Positions 1 to 4,870 of a stretch of DNA of 5,120 nt are shown piece by piece. Position 1 is the first letter of the stretch. Each line of letters opens with the position of its first letter. Where the stretch lies: contig JAURNA010000351.1 of assembly GCA_030830385.1 (NCBI GenBank), forward strand, positions 1 through 5,120, read 5' to 3'. This stretch comes from Crocinitomicaceae bacterium (lineage in GTDB: Bacteria > Bacteroidota > Bacteroidia > Flavobacteriales_D > Crocinitomicaceae). A program made the translations under genes and the position numbers. The notes under the pieces were generated by a model. That model had not been told where the DNA came from. It ran no database searches and saw only the letters and a list, made by a program, of their open reading frames with translations.

Positions 1-246
1 ATTCTCTGCGGAGTTACAACCATTCAACTGATCATCGGGAATTACGTCGAACCCCGATTGATGGGAAACACATTGAACATCAGCCCGCTTGTTGCGATAC
101 TATCGCTTGCCGTCTGGGGTGCCTTGTGGGGAATTACGGGTATGCTGCTCAGTGTTCCGATTTCCGTTGCCATCATCATTATACTTTCGCAATTTGACGG
201 AACACGGCCCGTAGCGATTCTACTCTCCGAACGAGGACGATTATAG
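1..246 (+). CDS. AI-2E family transporter (PerM/TqsA-like), C-terminal fragment
   Basis: This is the last 81 codons of a gene that begins to the left of the window; the open frame runs from base 1 to a TAG at 244-246, and the ATG at 58 is internal. The motif EPRLMGNTLNISP followed by a long hydrophobic stretch (about residues 27-65: VAILSLAVWGALWGITGMLL and onward) is the characteristic C-terminal part of AI-2E transporter family proteins, which are polytopic inner-membrane proteins. Members have been linked to autoinducer-2 export (TqsA), Na+/H+ antiport or unknown efflux, so the substrate cannot be named from the sequence. Two hydrophobic segments are visible (about 2-14 and 27-65, the latter probably a re-entrant or double span), and the protein ends in a short polar tail rich in Arg. 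It converges on lhgO with 1 bp between stop codons. The family call is firm; the specific function is unknown. Confidence 0.9.
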   Translation: MLCGVTTIQLIIGNYVEPRLMGNTLNISPLVAILSLAVWGALWGITGMLLSVPISVAIIIILSQFDGTRPVAILLSERGRL

Positions 247-259
247 GTTATTTCAACCT
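245..259. terminator. Small hairpin across the two convergent stop codons
   Basis: A perfect 5-bp inverted repeat AGGTT / AACCT encloses a 5-nt loop (ATTTC). It covers most of the transporter TAG (244-246) and all of the lhgO stop (TAA on the minus strand, 248-250). Because the genes are separated by 1 bp, any terminator must overlap coding sequence. The stem is short and has no clear U-run on either side, so bidirectional termination is only a possibility. Confidence 0.25.
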
Positions 260-1459
260 GAATTTCGCTTCTGCAATATCTGCGACGTATCCTCCGATTG
301 CGAGCGATGCTGTTGCCGCGGGTGAAGGTGCATTCAATACGTGAATCGCATTTCCATGGTACTCGATTCTGAAGTCGTCTCGGGTATCACCATCCTGACG
401 AAGAAGCAATGCCCGTACTCCGGATCTTCCCGGGCGAATATCATCCATTTCCAGTTCAGGAATCATGCGTTGAAGCGTTTTGAGGAACAGTCTTTTCGAA
501 AAAGCACGTCGATATTCGTTGATCCCGAAGCGCATATTTTTGAAAAATAACTTCCAGGTTCCGCCGTAGGTTAAAGCGTCCCAGGTATCGCGCATGGAAA
601 AATCCGTTTTTCCGTAGCCTTCTCTCTTAAAGGCAAATACGGCATTGGGCCCGCATTCGATCTCACCGTCTGTCATCCGCGTGAAGTGTACGCCAAGAAA
701 CGGAAAATCAGGATTCGGAACCGGATAGATCAGGTTCTTCACTTTGTGTTTCGCATGGTCGTTGAGTTCGTAGTAATCACCACGGAAACCAACAACTCTT
801 TCCTTGAGTCGCACGCCATCTTTCTTCGCTAAACGATCGGCTTGAAGTCCTCCACAAAAGATCAGGTATTTCGCCTTGAGGTTTCCTTTTGGAGTTACAA
901 CTTCTGAATACCCATCATGATGCTCAATCGCAGTTACTTCGTACCCGAGAAACATTTCGTTGTTGGGCTGCTTCGCCAGTGCTATTTCGACCATCTTCGT
1001 CGTAGCTCCGCGAAAGTCGATGATTCCTGTGCAGGGGACCCATATTCCTCCGATGCTGACACAATGTGGTTCAATGTCTTTCACCTGGTCTCCGGTGATT
1101 TTCTCGATTCCCTCGATTTGGTTCTCCAGTCCGGTCTGAAAAATTTTATCGAGCCTTGGCAATTCCTCCTCTTCGGTTGCAACCACGACCTTTCCGCAGA
1201 CATCGTGCGCCACTCCGTATTCTTTGGCAAATGCAACCAACTCATGTCGTCCCTGAACGCAGTTACGTGCTTTCAGTGAGCCCGGCTTGTAGTACAACCC
1301 GGAGTGAATTACACCTGAATTATGCCCCGTTTGGTGATCGGATAAAATGTCTTCTTTTTCGATCAGTGCAATGCTCAGATTCTCGTTTCGCTGCTGCAAT
1401 TTGTAAAACGTTGCCGCACCGACAATCCCCCCCCCAATAACTGCAATATCGTACGTCAT
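248..1459 (-). CDS. lhgO: L-2-hydroxyglutarate oxidase
   Basis: The predicted product is a 403-aa FAD-dependent oxidoreductase of the DAO fold that oxidises L-2-hydroxyglutarate to 2-oxoglutarate, feeding electrons to the quinone pool or oxygen; the E. coli enzyme is membrane-associated. The N-terminus carries the Rossmann dinucleotide-binding motif G9-x-G11-x-x-G14 with the acidic strand end E34. The signature HQTGHNSGVIHSG lies at 42-54, followed by LYYKPGSLKA, and the family C-terminal block HVLNAPSPAATASLAIGG lies at 373-390. The frame is open 18 codons further upstream to an ATG at 1513, but those residues (MYENLQLNVNFTLKIATF) lack family character and the FAD motif normally begins within the first ten residues, so the ATG at 1459 is preferred. 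Codons 9-11 are all GGG, giving a G9 run. It is transcribed alone, divergent from the 1556 gene. Malate:quinone-type or glycerol-3-phosphate oxidases are less likely because of the HQTGHNSGVIHSG and NAPSPAATASLAIG blocks. Confidence 0.93.
   Translation of the reverse strand: MTYDIAVIGGGIVGAATFYKLQQRNENLSIALIEKEDILSDHQTGHNSGVIHSGLYYKPGSLKARNCVQGRHELVAFAKEYGVAHDVCGKVVVATEEEELPRLDKIFQTGLENQIEGIEKITGDQVKDIEPHCVSIGGIWVPCTGIIDFRGATTKMVEIALAKQPNNEMFLGYEVTAIEHHDGYSEVVTPKGNLKAKYLIFCGGLQADRLAKKDGVRLKERVVGFRGDYYELNDHAKHKVKNLIYPVPNPDFPFLGVHFTRMTDGEIECGPNAVFAFKREGYGKTDFSMRDTWDALTYGGTWKLFFKNMRFGINEYRRAFSKRLFLKTLQRMIPELEMDDIRPGRSGVRALLLRQDGDTRDDFRIEYHGNAIHVLNAPSPAATASLAIGGYVADIAEAKFRLK
1427..1435. repeat. 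Homopolymer tract, nine G on the coding strand
   Basis: An uninterrupted run of nine C on the plus strand (nine G on the lhgO coding strand) exactly fills codons 9-11 of lhgO, the three glycines of the FAD-binding loop. All three use GGG. Gain or loss of one base here would frameshift the protein near its N-terminus. Confidence 0.95.
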
Positions 1460-1479
1460 GAATGTCGCGATTTTAAGGG

Positions 1480-1497
1480 TAAAATTAACATTTAATT
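1480..1497. promoter_or_regulatory. AT-rich palindrome and possible lhgO -7 box in divergent gap
   Basis: The 96-bp gap between lhgO and the 1556 gene contains a perfect palindrome, AATTAA-CAT-TTAATT (1483-1497), with 6-bp arms and a 3-nt spacer. On the minus strand, bases 1487-1480 read TAATTTTA, one mismatch from the Bacteroidota TAnnTTTG -7 element, about 20 nt before the preferred lhgO ATG. I found no good -33 TTTG partner. An operator overlapping the lhgO promoter is plausible, but in AT-rich DNA such a palindrome can occur by chance. Confidence 0.25.
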
Positions 1498-1518
1498 GGA
1501 GGTTTTCGTACATGAACG

Positions 1519-1551
1519 TTGTGAGACAAGGTATGAGAAACCGTACATTTA
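1519..1551 (+). promoter_or_regulatory. Possible Bacteroidota-type promoter of the 1556 gene
   Basis: TACATTTA at 1544-1551 matches TAnnTTTG except in the last base and ends 4 nt before the ATG at 1556. A TTG at 1519-1521 lies 22 bp upstream as a possible -33 element, slightly wider than the usual spacing of about 19-21 bp. If used, the transcript would have almost no 5' leader. The AAGG at 1551-1554 is too close to the ATG to be a normal ribosome-binding site. Confidence 0.3.
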
Positions 1552-1555
1552 AGGC

Positions 1556-2224
1556 ATGAATTCACTTCGGGTCCAACGAATATTAGTCACTGTCATTCTC
1601 TTCAACAGCGGTCTTGCACTCGCCCAGGGCACTCCTTCGATGGATCGAAAACGACCTTCGAAAGCAAAAGAGTCCATCCGGACAAAACGCATGTTGAACG
1701 ATATCAAAGAATCCAGGGGAGAAATTGTACTGGAGTCGCTCCTCCCCTACGATTCAACTAAGTTTCAGTATTTCTATGCATATTTCGATCAGGACTACAA
1801 AGTCACGAAGAATGAGTTTTCAGAAGGATTGTTCAAGGCCTACGAAACGTATCTGGGGGGTGGACCGGTGATCAAATTCATGAAAGTGAAACCTGATTCG
1901 GTTGTAATTCATGACGTGAAAAAGGGAGATAGCCTGTTGGGTTCGCGCAGCCACGATTTCATTGTATCAGCCGATGTGTACTACACAAAAATGAACGGTA
2001 GGCATCACTACGTAATACGCGATGGATTCATTCACACCGTTCGCAAAACAAACCGCAAAGGTACCCGGACCAAATATTTTCTTGAGATGTGTACAGATGG
2101 GAAATACGGACGGAATTGGCCGCGATTAACATCTTACAGGAAGGATGGAACAATTGAATCTCATTTCCGCTATTTCTCTGTTTCGAAAAATCTCAATCTA
2201 ATCAACTGGAAAGAGCCGGAGTGA
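1556..2224 (+). CDS. Exported protein of unknown function
   Basis: This 222-aa protein is not recognised. It starts with a signal peptide: positive n-region (R5, R8), hydrophobic core ILVTVILF, and probable signal peptidase I cleavage ALA|Q after residue 23. A short, very basic linker follows (about 29-53, many Lys and Arg). The rest is rich in aromatic and beta-strand-like residues, for example YFYAYFDQDYKV at 72-83, a glycine run GGG at 101-103, and SYRKDGTIESHFRYF at 193-207. This last part recalls 'Y-x-x-DG-T-x-x' edges seen in MORN-like or repeat proteins but is a single copy. There is one Cys (179) after signal removal and no lipobox, so it is probably a soluble periplasmic or secreted protein rather than a lipoprotein, and no C-terminal type IX sorting domain is visible. 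It stands alone, divergent from lhgO and convergent with the M14 peptidase. Codon use looks like that of its neighbours. The ORF is convincing because of the signal peptide and length; the function is unknown. Confidence 0.8.
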   Translation: MNSLRVQRILVTVILFNSGLALAQGTPSMDRKRPSKAKESIRTKRMLNDIKESRGEIVLESLLPYDSTKFQYFYAYFDQDYKVTKNEFSEGLFKAYETYLGGGPVIKFMKVKPDSVVIHDVKKGDSLLGSRSHDFIVSADVYYTKMNGRHHYVIRDGFIHTVRKTNRKGTRTKYFLEMCTDGKYGRNWPRLTSYRKDGTIESHFRYFSVSKNLNLINWKEPE

Positions 2225-2237
2225 AGTCTTTACCGGT

Positions 2238-2256
2238 TTGGGATAGTTCGACCCAA
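2238..2256. terminator. Weak hairpin in 32-bp convergent gap
   Basis: TTGGG (2238-2242) and CCCAA (2252-2256) form a 5-bp stem with a 9-nt loop in the short gap between the stop codons of the unknown exported protein (2222-2224) and the M14 peptidase (TAA on the minus strand, 2257-2259). A bidirectional terminator is expected here, but the stem is short and there is no distinct U-run. Confidence 0.2.
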
Positions 2257-3960
2257 TTAATACCCGATCAAAATCGGCAACCGATTGTGCGTGGGTTCGT
2301 AGTAAGAACTGTTCTTGTAGATAAAATCCAACTGAGCCCAACTGTTCTTTGCAAATTCCGGATCAGCATTTCGTTTTTCCTCCAACATGTGCCGAATTTC
2401 GGGGTTGCTCTTCAGAATTTCTTCCGCTATGTCTTCAAAAACGTAGGATGAAAAATGTTCTTTTTGCTGCACGTAACTATCCAAAAAGCCCCAGTTAAAA
2501 TAGCTGTCCGGTGCCGGAGGGTACAACACGGAAAGAATCAATCTTCGCGCTCGTTGATCGGTTGGAATCAGAAAATCTCCTGCTTTCAACGAATAAGAAA
2601 GTGCACGTGCATTTTCAACCTTCACATTTGAGTGCCCCACATGTCCCTCGTACGGATTTTTCCAGGTTTCAAAAGAAATCACCCGATACTGCTCCAATCC
2701 AACAACCTCGGTTTGCTCCACCCTGGTCATTTCGACGCCATTCACACGCAACCGGTCCAACACCTCGGTGCACTGCTGTCCGACAATGAAAACTGCCGGA
2801 ATCGCGCTCGTATCTGTTGGAGTGTAGTGTTGATAGAAGGGGATGTACTTTTCCCAGGGTTTGGATGAATCGTACTCCAGTCGCGGCAATCCAGTAACGG
2901 AACTGATTGGATAAGAATGCTCGTATCCCTTGAAAAGAATCGAATCGCGCAGGTCGCTGTCCAACTTGTAATTGGAGTAAAAATCAGAGCTATTCGCATC
3001 GTATTCAAACGCTTCAACCCGCGCTTTTTCTATTGCTTCAGCCTCCTTTTCCGTCCAGGAAATACATTCTTCTAAAAACGTAAGCGTAGCCTGTATGCGC
3101 GCTTCAAAGGGCTTAAGCATATGCGTTTCCACGGTAAAACTGATCGAATGAAACAACGAAGTGTATCCCATGGAGTACCGCGGTAAATCGTTAAACGCGA
3201 TCAATCCGGAATCCGGTGTTTCTTTCATTACATAAACATAGGGAATCCACTCACAATCCCGCTTTTTCAGTGCCTCGCCCATTTCGGGTATCATCCGTTC
3301 ATAGATCAATTTCGCAAGGGGAGGTGCCATTCGATCCTGAATCGACGCGATGTAGGTCAGGGTATATTGATAATCTGCACCATTCGAAACATGGGTATCT
3401 GCGAATACATCCGGATCCAACGCATGATAAATGGTAGCGAATGTCCACATATTGCGCGAATCCATTTTGATGAAATCGCGGTTCAAATCGAGATTTTGGG
3501 CATTTCCGCGGAAGCCATATTCCTCAGGGCCTTTCTGATTTGCCCTGCTTGTTCCCGAGCGGTTCATCATTCCTCCAACATTGTATGCAGGAATGGTCGC
3601 GACTACAGGTAAATTCTTTGTTTTCTTTCCCGATTTGATCCAATTGCCTATCCAAATCAGACATGCATTGATCCCGTCTGGTTCTCCCGGATGGATTCCA
3701 TTGTTGATGAGTACGGTCGTTTCATTCCGGGCCTTTTCGAACGTATTCGTAGAATCACCAGCGCCATTGATCACACAAAGGTAAATTGGCAGGCCATAAT
3801 CCGATTGCCCCATTTCGTACAACTCAATTTCGTCGTGATCATTTGCCAACTTCCGGTACATCTCAATCAATTCAGGATACGTCGGTGTCGTGTTCCCATC
3901 GAGTTGAGCAAAAACTCCCGTGAAAACAAAGAAAGAACTCAACAACGCATAAAATCGCAT
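2257..3960 (-). CDS. Secreted M14-family zinc metallopeptidase (carboxypeptidase-like)
   Basis: The 567-aa product begins with a signal peptide (ALLSSFFVFTGVFA, probable cleavage after A18 with Gln at +1), placing it in the periplasm or outside the cell. The catalytic domain spans about residues 25-310. The zinc ligands are readable: HPGE gives H90 and E93, and DTHVSNGADY supplies the distal H190. N160-R161 in NLDLNRDF matches the carboxypeptidase substrate-carboxylate-binding Asn-Arg pair, and E278 in SFTVETH is the probable general-base Glu. All key residues are present, so it should be active. About 250 further residues follow. They include SYFNWGFLDSYVQQKE (486-501) and a terminal YYEPTHNRLPI block, which I recall as typical of long M14 proteins in Bacteroidota; it carries no type IX sorting domain that I can recognise. 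It presumably trims amino acids or peptides from exported or environmental polypeptides; substrate preference cannot be read. It is monocistronic, divergent from trmD and convergent with the 1556 gene. Confidence 0.92.
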   Translation of the reverse strand: MRFYALLSSFFVFTGVFAQLDGNTTPTYPELIEMYRKLANDHDEIELYEMGQSDYGLPIYLCVINGAGDSTNTFEKARNETTVLINNGIHPGEPDGINACLIWIGNWIKSGKKTKNLPVVATIPAYNVGGMMNRSGTSRANQKGPEEYGFRGNAQNLDLNRDFIKMDSRNMWTFATIYHALDPDVFADTHVSNGADYQYTLTYIASIQDRMAPPLAKLIYERMIPEMGEALKKRDCEWIPYVYVMKETPDSGLIAFNDLPRYSMGYTSLFHSISFTVETHMLKPFEARIQATLTFLEECISWTEKEAEAIEKARVEAFEYDANSSDFYSNYKLDSDLRDSILFKGYEHSYPISSVTGLPRLEYDSSKPWEKYIPFYQHYTPTDTSAIPAVFIVGQQCTEVLDRLRVNGVEMTRVEQTEVVGLEQYRVISFETWKNPYEGHVGHSNVKVENARALSYSLKAGDFLIPTDQRARRLILSVLYPPAPDSYFNWGFLDSYVQQKEHFSSYVFEDIAEEILKSNPEIRHMLEEKRNADPEFAKNSWAQLDFIYKNSSYYEPTHNRLPILIGY

Positions 3961-3969
3961 AATCCACTA

Positions 3970-3999
3970 TTCGGCACGGAGACTAAATTAGTAATTTTG
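3970..3999 (+). promoter_or_regulatory. Bacteroidota promoter of trmD, almost abutting its ATG
   Basis: TAATTTTG at 3992-3999 is a perfect match to the Bacteroidota -7 consensus TAnnTTTG and ends 4 nt before the trmD ATG at 4004. A TTCG at 3970-3973, 18 bp upstream, is a passable -33 element (consensus TTTG). With a usual start a few bases past the -7 box, the transcript would be leaderless or nearly so; no Shine-Dalgarno sequence is present. The whole divergent gap is 43 bp. Confidence 0.6.
3982..3992. promoter_or_regulatory. 11-bp palindrome in the M14/trmD divergent promoter
   Basis: ACTAA-A-TTAGT is a perfect inverted repeat (5-bp arms, 1-nt centre) directly upstream of the trmD -7 box. 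On the minus strand the same DNA (3991-3984) reads TAATTTAG, one mismatch from TAnnTTTG, which could be the -7 box of the M14 gene with a leader of about 20 nt. The palindrome could therefore be an operator, or just the overlap of two back-to-back AT-rich promoter elements. Confidence 0.25.
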
Positions 4000-4003
4000 T
4001 CCT

Positions 4004-4678
4004 ATGCGCATCGACATTCTCACCATACTCCCCGAGCTTCTGGAAGGTCCATTTTCGGCGTCGATTATGAAGCGTGCTCAAGAAAAAGGGCATGTTGAAA
4101 TTCACGTACACAACATCCGTGATTATGCCTCCGGTAAGCATAAAAATGTGGATGACTACCAATACGGAGGTGGAGCGGGAATGGTGATGATGATTGAACC
4201 CATATCCAGCGTGATCAACGAGCTGAAGGCAGCGCGGAATTACGATGAAATCATCTACATGACGCCGGATGGTGAAATCCTTGAACAGGCCGCTTGTAAC
4301 GACTTTAGCCTGATGAAAAACATCATGATTCTGTGTGGACACTACAAAGGTGTGGACGAACGCATCCGTGAGCATTTTATCACCCGTGAAATCTCAATTG
4401 GTTCATACGTACTTTCCGGGGGAGAACTGGGAGCCGCCGTTTTGGTGGACAGTGTGGTTCGGTTAATTCCGGGAGTATTGAACGATGAGACTTCTGCCCT
4501 AACAGACAGTTTTCAGGACAATTTGCTCTCACCTCCGGTTTATACTCGACCGGAAGAGTACAATGGCTGGAAAGTACCGGGAGTACTGCTTTCGGGAAAT
4601 TTTGCCAAGATCGAACAATGGCGCGAAGAAAAGGCCATCGAACGTACGAAAGAACGTCGACCGGATTTATTGAAATAA
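4004..4678 (+). CDS. trmD: tRNA (guanine-37-N1)-methyltransferase TrmD
   Basis: TrmD transfers methyl from S-adenosylmethionine to N1 of G37 in tRNAs with G36-G37, which prevents +1 frameshifting; it acts in the cytoplasm as a SPOUT-class homodimer. The 224-aa sequence carries the family landmarks: MRIDILTILPELL at the start, YGGGAGMVMM (54-63), the trefoil-knot SAM site formed by LCGHYKGVDERI (110-121) and SIGSYVLSGGELGA (131-144), then LIPGVL and DSF...PPVYTRP (168-183). R153 and D168 align with E. coli catalytic R154 and D169. One difference is S134 where the E. coli enzyme has D135. The C-terminal domain ends at RTKERRPDLLK, shorter than the 255-aa E. coli enzyme but normal for Bacteroidota as I recall. 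The ATG is fixed by the conserved N-terminus and the promoter immediately before it. Here trmD is not next to rimM, rpsP or rplS; it is followed after 192 bp by a YrdC-family gene on the same strand. Confidence 0.97.
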   Translation: MRIDILTILPELLEGPFSASIMKRAQEKGHVEIHVHNIRDYASGKHKNVDDYQYGGGAGMVMMIEPISSVINELKAARNYDEIIYMTPDGEILEQAACNDFSLMKNIMILCGHYKGVDERIREHFITREISIGSYVLSGGELGAAVLVDSVVRLIPGVLNDETSALTDSFQDNLLSPPVYTRPEEYNGWKVPGVLLSGNFAKIEQWREEKAIERTKERRPDLLK

Positions 4679-4705
4679 ATCATCAACGATGAAGCAACTA
4701 TTCTC

Positions 4706-4852
4706 ATGGTTAGCCGTTGGATTCGTGGAAAAGAACCACCCGTGCCCCTTCCCGGAAGCACAGAATTTGAACTGTTAATTTCCTCGGCAGATCGGAAAAT
4801 AAAAAAACTAAATACACGGCAAATGATAGCCTTTGGGCTGATCGAAACGTGA
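4706..4852 (+). CDS. Possible 48-aa small ORF between trmD and the YrdC gene
   Basis: An ATG at 4706 opens a 48-codon frame ending in TGA at 4850-4852, 27 bp after the trmD stop and 18 bp before the GTG of the YrdC-family gene. The product is basic with a Pro-rich segment (KEPPVPLPGSTEFELL, 9-24) and a Lys/Arg-rich segment (RKIKKLNTRQ, 30-39); it has no signal peptide or membrane span and I do not recognise it. The spacing fits a small operon gene, and the frame is the same as trmD, but no ribosome-binding site is seen and a frame of this length is easily explained by chance. A competing ATG at 4689 gives only 29 codons (ends 4778). Treat it as a weak candidate. Confidence 0.25.
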   Translation: MVSRWIRGKEPPVPLPGSTEFELLISSADRKIKKLNTRQMIAFGLIET

Positions 4853-4870
4853 TTGAAAAATAGAAGAAAC

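Noticed and set aside
917..1440. Two overlapping plus-strand ORFs (120 and 94 codons) opposite lhgO
   Set aside because: They are shadows of the lhgO coding strand with no recognisable domain or start signal.
1460..1513. Upstream ATG at 1513 as the start of lhgO (18 extra residues)
   Set aside because: The extra residues have no family character, the Rossmann motif begins normally just after the ATG at 1459, and the longer start would bury the AT-rich palindrome and likely promoter inside the gene.
3691..4098. 135-codon plus-strand ORF overlapping the 5' ends of the M14 gene and trmD
   Set aside because: It is antisense to the M14 signal peptide and catalytic domain and out of frame with trmD; both real genes are secure.
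3983..4375. 130-codon minus-strand ORF antisense to trmD
   Set aside because: It lies almost wholly opposite the strongly conserved trmD gene, has low-complexity His-rich content arising from antisense reading, and matches no family I know.
4742..4761. Bulged hairpin in the trmD/YrdC gap as an intrinsic terminator
   Set aside because: The stem has only about seven pairs with a 3-nt bulge, and no U-run follows.
4676..4852. Stop-codon readthrough extending TrmD by 57 residues
   Set aside because: TrmD already ends at the usual family terminus (ERRPDLLK), the stop is a TAA, and the extension does not resemble the longer E. coli C-terminus.
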